From: Eustoma russellianum
Lineage: Eukaryota > Streptophyta > Magnoliopsida > Gentianales > Gentianaceae
Direction of reading: 5' to 3'
Length of the DNA: 64,000 nt
Assembly (NCBI GenBank): GCA_036186865.1
Contig: AP025055.1
Span: forward strand, 3,372,223 to 3,436,222
The notes under the pieces are model-generated. The model did not search any database, was not told the origin of the DNA, and saw nothing but the letters and a program-made list of their open reading frames with translations. Both the position numbers and the translations under genes were made by a program. Positions 46,442 to 57,641 of the stretch are shown one piece after another (position 1 is the first letter of the stretch; each line of letters starts with the position of its first letter).

Positions 46442-46629
46442 ATGTATTCAGTGTGCGAATTGTCAGTAATTCGCGGTACAGATAGTTCGTGTTTCTTGTG
46501 GGTAGGGCAATTGTATCTCACTTTTCTGTACAATCCAGTAGTTTGTGACTGAGTTTGGACTATTTTGTGGAGTTCTTGAATTTCTTGATTTGATGAGCGT
46601 TCTTGGAGAGAAAATCGTAAACTTTTTTC
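45161..46629 (-). mobile_element. ORF1-only L1-type LINE with 14-bp TSD
   Basis: ATGACCAGTGGAGG occurs at 45147-45160 and 46630-46643. Removing the 1469 bp between them restores a continuous RTE reading frame, so both borders are secure. The insertion has a leader and ORF1 on the minus strand and ends within the basic, Pro-rich C-terminus of ORF1. No ORF2 and no long poly(A) tail are present, only a short A-rich stretch. Confidence 0.88.
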
Positions 46630-48130
46630 ATGACCAGTGGAGGAAAAGAATTTTAGTACATTTGAATAAAAACATAAGAGATATACAAAATCGAGCAAAT
46701 TATAGAGGAATTAAGTTAATGAGCCACGTAACAAAGCTCTGAGAGCGAGTGATTGAGAAAAGATTTTGCAAAGAGACTAGTATATCTGAAAATCAATTTG
46801 GATTTATTTCAAAAAGGTCAACAATGAAGGATATTCATCTTTTGAAAAGATTAATAGAGAGATACCGAGAGAATAAACACGATTTGCTTATGGTTTTTAT
46901 TGACTTAGAAAAATCATATGATAAAGTTCTACGAGAGATCCTATAAGAGTGTTCGAAAAGAAAGATATTACAATAGTATATATAGAAATTATTAAAGACA
47001 TGTGAGAACGTAATGGCAAGCATAAGGACTATAAGAGACTAAGCACAAAGTTTTCTATTATAGTGGGTTTACACTAAGGATCTGCATTAAGTCCATACTT
47101 ATCTGTAGTTATAGATGAGCTCATTCGGTATATTCAAGATAGAGTTTCTGCTAATAGAAGTTGCTTACTTTCCTAGTAGGATAGAGCATGTTATTTACAG
47201 ATGACATTGTGTTGGTAGATGAGACAATGAAGGAGTTAGTGCTAGGCTAGAATTTTGATGGAAGGTACTAGAGGAAAAGGCTTCAAATTGATGTGAAAGA
47301 AGATATTGTGTGAAATTTAATTTTAACATCAAAAGAAATACATTGGAAGAAGACCAAAAGATTCACATAAGCAGGAGTTTACTATATTTAGGATCTATAA
47401 TACAGAAAGATGGAGGATCGAGGAATGGAGACTTTTGCACCATATTTGAAGGCTCCAATGGCAATTTTTTGTAAAGGTTAACGCAAAATTTAGAATGTTT
47501 AGTGTAAGTCGCCTATATTTCGCACAATTTAAGCTAGTATCTGCGTCTTATAAGCAACACCTTTTGTAAATTTACCATTAATGGCATATACATAAAATTT
47601 TGACTGACAAAAAAAGATAAAGAAATTAACAAGGATATGAATCATACAGTACGGGCTATGTGGTTAAAGGTAGAGAAGTACGCTAGGTCTTCTTTGTGAT
47701 AGAAAAGTACCTTTAAAGCTTAAAAGGAATTTTACATGACGGTTGTAAGACAAGCATTGTTGTACAAGGCTGAATGTTGGCAATCAATTATGAGTGTGAA
47801 TATAGAATGCAAGTTGCAAAATGAGAAAGTTAAAACGGATGTGTGGCATACAAGGAAAGACAAAATAAAAAATGAATATATAAGAAGAAAGGTTGGAGTG
47901 GCTCCTATAAATGAGAAGATGAGAGGGTCAAGATTAAAATGGTATAGATATGTGCAAAGACATCCTGTAGATGCATATCTTGGGCGGTGTAAGACCATGA
48001 ACGGAGTGAATGGTAAATGTGGGAGAGGAAGACCAAAGAAGACATAAAGAGAGACAATAAGAAATAATGTGACTCATATGACAATTGGGGATCATATAGT
48101 CAATGATATAGCACATTGAAAACAGTTGAT

Positions 48131-48925
48131 TCGCTTAGCCGATGTCATACGATGTGCATAACATTTAAGTGAGCATTTTTAGGTACTTAAGTCTATATCA
48201 CTATTGAAATGATATGATATTTTTGAAAGATGTGTTTATAAATACGCATATTATGCATTAAGTACTATGATACAAACAAGAAGGATAGAATTTATGCTAC
48301 GACTCAAAAAAGAACTAACAAAAATAAATAAATAAAATAAGTGGAGTGTAAAGAAATGATTGATCCATATAACTGATTTCACATAATGAAAAAAATTTTT
48401 GAGTATTGTTGTTGCTGAAAGTTTAGCATTTAAAAATTAGTTATGCTGATGAGCCAGGCTTCTGCTGCCGCGCTGGAATCTTAATGTTCTTCATGTGTAT
48501 CATCTTCTTGGAATCAATGCTGCAATCCTATCGTCAAGTATTCGATATGTTTATTCCTCTTACTGTATAAAACTTAAATATATCATTTTAACTGTATTTT
48601 AATATTAGTCACTGCAGGTTGGGAGATGAAAACTCGGAGATGAAAGCTATATTCCAGCTCTTGAGATGCAAGAACATTTTTTCTTCATTAACAGTTTTGA
48701 GCTTGTGCTGAATAACTAATGAAGTCATATGCACACTTTTCTTTTACCATAAAGCAAAATGACTCACTAAATTATCTGATTTTTTTGTATTATGAAATAG
48801 CAGTCGATCGACATAAATTGACGCAATTTTTATTATGGGTCATCCGAAAGCAACCTGTGTTTCCAATACACAGTTAAAATTGCATATATTCACCCCTCCT
48901 TTTTTTGAGCTGCCAGGCTTCAAAA
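48131..48925. other. Unassigned DNA, left flank of the Sirevirus insertion
   Basis: Not recognised as a transposon. A TTTAACTGTATTTTAATATTAG segment is followed by a CTGCAG near 48615, which could be a splice acceptor, but no reading frame with known motifs follows. Together with 60813-61874 it forms the sequence into which the Sirevirus inserted. Confidence 0.35.
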
Positions 48926-48930
48926 CTCTG

Positions 48931-50366
48931 TGTTAGGTTCCTTAGAACACACTGGAAGGAGGGTTGAATAGTGTGTTCACCAAGTATAGATATTTTCTTG
49001 GATGTTTTTCGTTTTGAGTGCAACCAATACTTGGGTGTATTCTTGAAAAGAATGAAAACTTTGCGAAAGCGTAAAGAACACAAGGATGTATAGAGGTTCA
49101 AGTCAAATGAATCAACTCCTCTACCTTCTTGATTTTTCACAAGAAGGATTTTGAAAGGGGGATTGTTATTTCAATGGGAGAAACAACAATCAAAGAAATA
49201 AAAAATCCAACAAAGAACTAGGCTACACGCCTAGAGCACAACCAAGAAATCTAACCCCTTGAAGTCTAGCCTTCAAAGATCTTCCTTGCCCTCAAAGAAA
49301 TCTTGTAGGGAGTATAGTGCACCACAACACTATCAACTAACCCTCCAAGGTCTAGATTTCTCAAACAAGAAGCACCCTTGCTCCTTGACCAACAATCTGC
49401 TTCACCTCTCACAATCTTTACTCACCAAGAAGAAAACTCTTCTTCTTACAATAATCACTCTCAACAATAAAGTAAAATATACAATGTTTACAACTATTTT
49501 GAGAGCTTGAGCTTTGAGAGAAAACTTGAGAGCTTGAAATTGTAGAAAGTTATTGAAGAATAGGATGAAACCCTTGTTTTATCACTCTTGAAATTCTTCC
49601 CGTTTGAAACCCTCTGCAGAGCCAATATTGGGCTTTGACATCTTATGATGGTATGTCCTCTTCATTGAGATCTACTCTTGGCTTCTAGCAATATTCTTGG
49701 AGAGGCTTCAAAAAGAAAGCTAGAAGAGGAAACCTGACTTCTTCAAGACAGAAAGAGACCCTGTGAAAATATCACTAAAAAAGGAGGGTACAAAGAGTCA
49801 AATGATGTTAGAAACTAAGGCATAAGACTTCTGTAATGTTAGTCACATGAAGCGCCTAATGTGTTTATTTAACAGGCGTTCAATGTGACATGGAGCGCTT
49901 TATGTGAATTTGAACAGGCGTTCGAAGTCACATAAAGCGCCTTATGTGGGCAATTGAAGGCGTTCGAAGTCACATGAAGCGCCTAATCTCAGCCTTCATG
50001 CTTGTTCGAAGTAGTTCTGACTTTCATCAGAGAATAGCTTGATATACATGCCCATTTGGGGGGAAAAGTATTTTTGACTTAGTGGTACACATGAAGCACC
50101 TAATGTAGGCGTTCAAAGTGTACTGCCTTTTTCCCAAGACACATGAAGCGCCTAATATAGACGTTCGAAGTGTTCGGATGTCCAGACACTTCACATGAAG
50201 CACCTAATGTAGGCGTTCGAAGTGCATTGGATTTCACCAAGACACTTGAAGCAGCTTATGTAAGCGTTCGAAGTGTACCGACTTCTAACCACTTCACATG
50301 AGGTGCCTAATCCGTCGTTCCAAGTACTAATTTGTGCAAATCATCAAAACTTAACATGTTCTAATA
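48931..50366 (-). repeat. 3' LTR of the Sirevirus element
   Basis: 1436 bp, complete. It is collinear with 59431-60807. The part near its sense start (plus-strand 49850-50310) is an array of palindromic words built on GAAGCGCCTAATGT and GGCGTTCGAAGTG. Confidence 0.92.
49850..50310. repeat. Palindromic AGCGCCTAATGT/AGGCGTTCGAAGT array in the LTR
   Basis: About ten pairs of the half-sites AGCGCC(T/A) and GGCGTTC(A/G)A recur every 40-60 bp. AGCGCCT and AGGCGTT are near-inverse, so each pair can fold as a short hairpin. The same array is at 60250-60750 in the other LTR, and related words occur at 54725-55000. Confidence 0.85.
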
Positions 50367-50381
50367 TTCTCCCTCTTTTTG
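50367..50381 (-). promoter_or_regulatory. Polypurine tract of the Sirevirus element
   Basis: On the minus strand AAAAAGAGGGAGAA lies directly upstream of the 3' LTR. Confidence 0.8.
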
Positions 50382-51384
50382 ATGATATCACAAAATGCAT
50401 AACTTTTAAAGTTAGCACCCCCTTAACTTATGCTCCCCTCACTTTATGCCTAACTGTAGCAAAGATGAATCATGCTTTCTAACCCATGTAACAAAAACAT
50501 CAACAAGCAATAATTTTTCATGAAATAACACATTGATGTTTGAACATGGTAGACAGTAGGCAAAAAATCATCAAAGACCAAGAAGTTTGAAAGAACAGTT
50601 TTTAAGAGGAATTTAAACATCCTCTGCACTAGTATCTCCACCATCAGATGTAAAGCTACAAAAACCAAATTCTCCAGCTGCAAAGTCCCTGCCAGTTCCA
50701 GTGTAGCGCCCCAACCCGGACAGCGGATCCGAACTGGTGCATCCGTCGTAGCTTACTGAGAAGACTACAAGACGTCTCATCTCTCGAATACACATCATCA
50801 ATGACGTCAGAGAATAAGCACGGAGACACGTGCAAAATAAAATCCAAACCATCCAATTTGTACATCAAAGTGCAATGAAATCACAAAAGAGTGTTCATAG
50901 TAAACCAACTAAATCCGCGAGTGAATGAAAGAAACTGAAATAACTAGCAACAGTCTCGACTATCTCCGAATAAGACTCTAAGTATCCCATTCGGCCCACT
51001 CGCCGTCGTCCTCTATGAAGATCATGTCATAGCTAGGCTCATCTGCAAAATAAAGGTAGTACCCTTAGCGAAAAACGCTAGCAAGTAACCCGCTTATAAG
51101 ACATACGGGATGAACACATGGCAAGACATGAGTAATATGTAATTCAAGGGATTAGTAGGGCACATGTCTTGTATAACTTCAAAATATAAATTTATAACAT
51201 GACAGCATGAGAACAATAATTAACAAGCATTCAATAATTCAAATACCATCAAGTTGCCAATCAGTCATACCGAAGCAACTCACGTGATGCATGACAAAAT
51301 ATGCACTACACTACACAATCACAATGCTTATGCAATTCTTTTCAAAACAGTGCAATGCATGTCACAATGTCCGGTCACATAACT

Positions 51385-51595
51385 TTATACCCTGTGGTGG
51401 GCCACAGCTTGTCTTTATACCCTGTGACGCACCACATCTCAACTTTATACCCTGTAATGTGCCACATCTTGTCTTTATACCCTATGACACATTACAGCTC
51501 ACTTTATACCCTCTGATAGTTACAGCTTGTCTTTATACCCTGTAACGCATCACAGCTCATTTCGCAAACTTTATACCCTGTGCCGAGGCACAGCT
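51385..51595. repeat. TTTATACCCTGTG minisatellite in the solo LTR
   Basis: Eight units of about 20-35 bp, each CTTTATACCCTGTGA(C/T)G.(A/G)CCACA-like, run from 51382 to 51585. Spacer bases (GCTTGT or GCTCA) alternate. Confidence 0.85.
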
Positions 51596-52034
51596 CTTAT
51601 CAAAAACATTATGCAAATGCAAGTGCCATGATGCAAGAATGCACGACTTTTCATCATTCATTCACATTCAATTGTCAATCAATCATTCGAAACTCACCTC
51701 ATTCGCACACTCAAGCTTATTCTTTCCGACAAGTCAACATCACCTAAACATTCATTCTAGAACCTAAAGGATAATGTAGGAGCCCTCACATTCCTCTTAT
51801 TGAACTCTGTAGAGCCTCATACGTTCATTCCTAACCCCTTTAGGTCATCCACGTTGAAGTCCGATTCAAATACCCTATGAAATCTCCACCATTGATTCAC
51901 CATCTTAAGTCATGTTCTCAAGACTTAGACTAACCTCAATCATGTCCTAAGAAGTCCCTAAGGTCACCCAAAGGGTCCCCTAGCTTCCCTCTTTCTTCCC
52001 TTATTTTCCCACAAAACTGGTTGACATCATACAC

Positions 52035-52295
52035 TCACATCGATCGATCGATGTGACTTCATACTCTCACATCGATCGATCGATGTCCATCAGAGAACTC
52101 ACCCCTTTATACATCGATCGATCGAAGTGACTTTAAACCCTCACATCGATCGATCGAAGTTCATCAGAGAGCATCGAACTCTCACCCCCTTACACATCGA
52201 TCGATCTACGTACTACTGAGACACATCGATCTCTCACCCGTCAGACATCGATCGATCGATGTACTTCGAACTCTGACATCGATCGATCGATGTCA
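52035..52295. repeat. Spaced ATCGATCGATCGAT palindromes in the solo LTR
   Basis: About seven copies of CATCGATCGATCGA(T/A)GT occur near 52038, 52069, 52112, 52143, 52194, 52246 and 52277, separated by variable 15-35-bp spacers. The core is a perfect self-complementary repeat of ATCG. Confidence 0.88.
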
Positions 52296-54724
52296 CCGTT
52301 TTTCTAGAATTCCCTCTACGAATTTCCGCAAAAACTGCAGATCTCAACCCAAACGTTTTCCAACTCCCTTCCAACCATTCCAAGCCTAATCCTCACTATC
52401 AATCCATTCTTAATCCACTAAAAACAGCACCTTTAACGTACCAAACAAGGATTCAATCCTAAAACTCAAATCTTTATCAAAACCAACCCCAAAATCTCAC
52501 CTTTTTCACCCTCTTCTGCCTCCATCCGAAAATAGCACAAAATAGGGTTCATGGGATTGGGTTTTGCATGATCTCACATATTTCAACAACAACAACAATG
52601 ATTTCAACATATAGTGGCCAAAACTCAAACCAAAGCATATAAAGCACACATAGATCCACAAAAAGAAACTACTTCATGGTGATCCAATTTTGATACAAAA
52701 ATAAGGCCTTTTTTCGCAAAACATAGGAACTTATAAGTAGATTACTTGCCTGTGATTACTCGAAGAAGAATCGATGAACGGAAGATGTTTGGATTGAAGA
52801 TCTTGAAGAATTCTTCTCTATGGATGCAAAGGAGAAAAACCACCTAAGGTGGGGAGAGGAAAAATCGCCAATGGGGGGGGGGGAAGAGTGCACGTCAGTT
52901 TCTTTATGAATGAAGAGAAACTGACGTTCAGTCAGTTTTTGATACGGGAAAGGGTGGAATTTAAGTTTCTAAATTATATCCTATTACCTCATTTATCTTT
53001 AAGGATTAAATTTTAATATTTAAATCTAAAATTTAATGCTACTTAATTCTATATTAAATCCTCTCAATTAATTTCCATACTTAATTCTAAATTTATTATT
53101 ATTAATTGCCCTTAATCACATTTAATTTTTGTTTTATCCCGAAATTACCCTACGGAGGGTGCGGGGCATAACATCCAGCACCACCACCACTTGTTCCTCC
53201 CTCTAAATCATCAAAATTAGAGGGAAATTGAAACCAGGGTCATTGCATTTTTTAGCACAGTAATGCGATAATCATTGTGAAAATGTCAAACCATATGCTC
53301 AGCATGAGGAAGCTCTAGTCGCTGAATGGTGTGTTGCATTTGCTGAAGGTGGAAAGCAACTCGGGATCAGTGGTTCTTTCTTCACCATCTTGAGGTCCTT
53401 CATCGACCTCATCCGCAATATCAGGAATTGTGGCAGCCTTCTTTCTCTGTGAGTCAGCGGCTTGGGCAATGTTGAAGTTGTCGTAGTAATCCGTTTTAGC
53501 CACCTTTGTCATATCTTCATCAGGAATGGCAATACTTTTGGACTTAAGTAGAATGGTGATAATGTTTGCAAAAGGTAAGGCCTTTGATCCCTTCCTGAGA
53601 GCAGCCATCATGACTTCAACCATGATCCATGCAAAATTTAGTTGGGTCTCATGTCTGAGACGGTAGGAGACATAGAAATCCATGTTGCTTGGATTTCTAG
53701 TGAACTTACCATTGACACAGTAGGTTACTACTTCCAGCAAAATGCGATCAACCAGGGACATATTTTGAGTTTTCTTTGAGGAGAAGTGCCTCAAATCAAA
53801 TTTCATGTCCTGCTCACGAACTCCGTATTTGGCACTCCAGTCAAATACGGAGAACTCACTTAACCCCTCATTTTTTATTCAAAGAACATCACAGATTTCT
53901 TGTATAGAAAAGATGAGAGGTGTATCTGCAATGACAGTGTGCAGGGGAAATGGTCTAGACTCAGATTGTGGAGTAATCCACATGTTTGCATAGAAGAGCC
54001 TGGTGTAATCTTTAGAAAATTCTTGCATGTCAAGTCTGGACCAGAGAGAGAGCCATCCTTGATGTTCGAGCAGCGATATGACTTGGTTTGCATTATAAGT
54101 CTCAATGAAATAACTGAGGTGAATCAATTTTAGAGGAATGACGGGTCTGTTGTTACTGCTCCATTCTTTATTAAGCAGATGTGAATACATGGACACATGA
54201 ATGCTCTTACCCGCATGATGAGGTGGATTTTTGATGTCGGAATCAAATTTCTTTAACCAAGGAAAATTTTTCTTGGAGAGCCCTTCACGAATAGACTTAA
54301 TTTCGTGCAGTTCTACAACGCCAGCAGTTTGTTTTTGTTTTTGGCTTTGGGGGCATTTAGATGGGCCTGCGAATGCCATTAGAGAGAGTTTGATTGAAGG
54401 TTGGAGAGGAGAAAAGCTTGAGTGAACGGAGTGGACTGAGTGAGAAGAGGTGAAAATAAGGATAGAATTTAAAGGAGAGGAGGGAAGAGGAAACGTTTTT
54501 GGAAGTTAATGGTTGAAGAATGGTAGAAGAGTGGGAGTAATTGTTGGAGTAGTGGAGGAAGATGAAGAGTTGAAGAAGAAAAAGTAAAGGGTTTGATGTT
54601 GGGAAGTGGAAAGAGTGGGGAAACGTGGGAAGAAGTGGGAAAGAGGAATGGTGGCAGGATTTGATGTCTATTGATTGGCGCAAAAAACTGAATAGACGGC
54701 GGAATTGAAAATGAAGAATTAGGG

Positions 54725-55000
54725 TTTAGGCGCCTAAAGTGATATTGAACGACTTCATAAACTGAGATGAAGCGCCTGATGTCACATTGAACGGTTGTGG
54801 GTAAGTGGATTGAGCTCTTAATGTCACTTCGAACAAGTGAACTACTTCGGATAAAGCGCTCAAACAAGCTTCAAACGCATGTGAAAAGGAACATAGAGCG
54901 CTTGCTGTCACTTTAAACGAGTGACATCCTTAGCATCAGGCGCTTAATGTGACATTGAACGCCTGAACTAACTGTGATGAAGCGCCTTACTGACCTTGAA
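54725..55000. repeat. LTR-like palindromic array upstream of the Sirevirus extra ORF
   Basis: Words such as GATGAAGCGCCTGATGTC, ACATTGAACG, GGCGCTTAATGTGACATTG and ATGAAGCGCCTTA repeat the vocabulary of the LTR array but lie inside the element. They sit 350-620 bp upstream of the ORF that starts at 54379. Confidence 0.8.
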
Positions 55001-55324
55001 AATTTTGAAAATTTTCTTGCTCAAAACTCAAGATGGGTTATTATCAATCCATGTTGAACAACCTCAACCTACTTCTTATACATGCAAATACATCACTAGG
55101 TAAAGGTTTCGTGAATATGTCTGCTAATTGGTCACATGTAGGAACAAATTCTACATTAACCAAGTTTTTTTGTACACAATCTGGATGAAATGATATCTCA
55201 CTTCGATGTGCTTAGTCTGACTATGTTGGATGGGATTTTGTGCAATATTGATAGCAGACGTGTTATCGCACAAAATAGGCACTTTGGAGAAGTGAATGTT
55301 GTAATCATTTAAGGTGTTTGTCAT

Positions 55325-56300
55325 CTATAACAATTGTGCACAACAAGAGGCGGTCGACACATATTCGGATTCCGACGTAGAAAGAGAAACACTATTTTGT
55401 TTCTTAGAAAACCAAGAAACAAGACAATCTCCAAGAAACTGACAAGTTCCGGAAGTGCTCTTTCTATCAACAAGACTCCCCGCATAATCGGAGTCACAAT
55501 ATCCTCTTAAATCAAAACATGCATTCTTAGGATGAAATAGTCCAAATTTCAAAGTACATCTAAGGTATCTAAGAATACGCTTTACCACAATTAGATGCAT
55601 TTCTCTAAGATCACTTTGAAATCTAGCACATAAACATAGTGCATGTAAAATATCGGGTCTATTTGCAGTTAAGTAAAGTAGACTACCTATAATGCCACGA
55701 TACAAGGTTACCTCGATCATCCATCTTGTTACGAAATACACATTTTGTACCAATAATAGGATGATCATGTGGTTTGGGAACCAACTCCCAAACATCACTT
55801 CTCTCAAATTGGTTTAATTCTTCTTGCATAGCCAAGATCCAATTTTCATCAAGAAGTGCATCTTTGACATTTTTAGGCTCTATAAGAGAGACAAATGCAT
55901 TCTCTCTATATTGCCTTCGTGTGGTGATACCTTTATTCAAATCACCTATGACCAACTCGTGTGGGTAAGAACTTTTGTGCTTGAATGATCTAGAAAAATT
56001 GGAGACATCTCCTCCAACTTCCTCATGATCACTTTCCGGAAGTGATGAACCATCATCATTCAAATGAATCTCATTTTCCGGGACATGTGATGCATTTTCT
56101 ACATTTTGTGTATCAACAATATGAGTATGAGAAATATTTCTATTTGACTCACTAAGTTCATGCACACAAGGTGGAGGTGTACCTTCAATAGGTTCAACTC
56201 TCAAGTCAATGAATATGTTTCCATTTGGAGGGTCATCAACAATCTCTTGTTGATGAGTAACCATAAGAATATCCTCAAGAATTTCTTCTTGAGGAGTCAC
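55325..56300 (-). pseudogene. Sirevirus reverse-transcriptase remnant joined to RNase H (core deleted)
   Basis: The first part (56300-55710) has the integrase-RT linker and the first RT block (LDENWILAMQEELNQFERSD, WELVPKPHDHPIIGTKCVF). It then jumps, near 55707, straight to YRGIIGSLLYLTANRPDIL and RNase H (RGYCDSDYAGSLVDRKSTS, CLVSWFSKKQNSVSLSTSES). The whole catalytic RT core, including the YVDD motif, is missing: a deletion of several hundred base pairs compared with a normal copia pol. The element could not copy itself. Confidence 0.88.
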
Positions 56301-57641
56301 ATCTTTATTTCTTCACAATCCTCATTAAGTTTAGGTTCGTCATTAAGTGACTCGTTAAACTTAACATGGATTGATTCTTCCACCTTTTGACTCCTTTTGT
56401 TGAAAACACGAAATGCTTTACTACTTGAGGCATAACCTAAAAAAATACATTCATCCGCTTTGAGGTCAAGTTTGTCCAAAGTGTCTTTGGTGTTAAGTAT
56501 GAAACACATGCAACCGAACACTTTGAAATACCCAATATTGGGAACTTTTCCATTCCAAAGCTCATAAAGCGTCACATTTAGGTATGGTCTAAAATATACG
56601 CGATTAATCACATGGCAAGTGGCATTTACCGCTTTGGTCCAAAAGTATTTGGACAAGACGAACTCATTTAACATCGCTCTATACATTTCTTGTAGAGTTC
56701 TATTCTTTTGTTCGGCCACACCATTTTGTTGTGGAGTTCTAGGTGCCGAAAGATCATGTGAGTATCCTTTGGATTCACAAAACCTTTCGAAATCACCATC
56801 AAACTCACCACCACGATCACTCGGATGGTTTTAATGGTGTCACCCACGTGATTTTCCAATCGTCTACTTAAATTCATAAACTCACTACATGCATCATTTT
56901 TCTTAGCAAGAAACATCACCCATGTATAACGAGTATAGTCATCTACTACCACGAAGGTATAATGTTTACCACCCAAACTTTTGTTCCAACATCCCCATAC
57001 AAATCCATATGAAACAATTGTAGGGGTTTGGAGGTGGATATATTTGTTCTTTGGTTTAAAGCTTGTTTTCACAAGCTTTGCCTTTTGACAAGTGTCACAT
57101 AAGTCATGGTTTTCAAAACTCATTTTTGGAAGGCATCGGACTTTATTGTTTTCGCAAACAAATTTAAATGTTTTGAAACATACATGTCCGAGACGTCTAT
57201 GCCATAGTTGCGTCAAATCATTTTTAGCAACTAGGCAAGATACATTTTGAGAAACCAAATCATTGATGCTAAGTTTGTAAATTTTTTGAAACGCAAAGCC
57301 TCAAATAAGATAGCATTACCCTTTTTCACAACACACTTTGTTTTCAAAAATGTTACCTCATAATTAGCATCACATAGTTGACTGACATTTATCAAGTTAA
57401 ACTTTAGTCCTACTACGTATAAGACATCACTAAGAGAGAAGGAATTGATACCCACAATACCATGTCCTTTGATTTGGCCTTTGCTACCTCCAAAGTGGAC
57501 AACTCCTCCATCTTGCATAGTGAGTCTATGGAAGAGACTTTTGTCTCCCGTCATATGGTTGGAACACCCACTGTCCACGACCCATTTGACTTTCTTGTCG
57601 TCGCTTTCTCTATTTAGTGCTAGGGCCTGAAAATAAATCAT
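56297..57641 (-). pseudogene. Sirevirus protease and integrase, frameshifted
   Basis: Protease: VKWVVDSGCSNHMTGDKSLF near 57590 (active-site DSG). GAG-pre-integrase zinc region: LWHRRLGHVCFKTFKFV and HDLCDTCQKAK. Integrase core: FHMDLYGDVGTK (first Asp, in an alternative frame near 57010), KHYTFVVVDDYTRYTWV, AEQKNRTLQEMYRAML (Glu-containing block), then WTKAVNATCHVINRVYF and YFKVFGCMCFILN, GYASSSKAFRVFNKR. Frames change at about 57240, 57035, 56985 and 56700, so no continuous polyprotein remains. Confidence 0.85.

Larger units (their letters stand above)
45100..48130 (+). pseudogene. RTE-type LINE ORF2, decayed, split by an L1-type insertion
   Basis: Before the insertion the plus strand reads KMGKMNDQWRR-like sequence (45131-45160). 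After it, KRILVHLNKNIRDIQ, ANYRGIKLMSHVTKL, ISENQFGFISKRSTMKDIHL and MVFIDLEKSYDKV follow (motif A; 46640-46940), then LFTDDIVLVDE (motif C, near 47190), and a C-terminal region with LKWYRYVQRHPVDA and GRGRPKKT (47930-48045). This is the order in plant RTE elements. Frames are broken by many stops. The left limit is not defined. Confidence 0.8.
50702..53173 (-). mobile_element. Gypsy solo LTR (2.47 kb), TSD TCCAG, inside the Sirevirus extra ORF
   Basis: TCCAG at 50697-50701 and 53174-53178 flanks an element with ends TGTAGCGCCCC and GGGGCATAACA (plus strand), the same family as the LTR at 11597-15086. It has no coding region. Its removal joins the two halves of the Sirevirus ORF in frame. It carries a TTTATACCCTGTG minisatellite and a series of ATCGATCGATCGAT palindromes. 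Confidence 0.92.
50613..54379 (-). pseudogene. Additional (envelope-position) ORF of the Sirevirus, split by a solo LTR
   Basis: Starts MAFAGPSKCPQSQKQKQT at 54379 and includes KNFPWLKKFDSD, FYANMWITPQSESRPF and VIADTPLIFSIQEICDVL. One in-frame TGA (53879-53881) follows, after which the same frame runs on with LSEFSVFDWSAKYGV and a second block (LVDRILLEVVTYCVNG, LNFAWIMVEVMMAALRKG). The pattern resembles the putative plant transposon protein family often found in retroelements. After a frameshift near 53360 a Gly-rich tail NFDDLEGGTSGGGAG is cut at 53174; it continues beyond the solo LTR at 50701 with TGRDFAAGEFGFCSF and ends at 50613. No membrane segment is obvious, so an envelope role is not supported by sequence. 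Confidence 0.75.
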
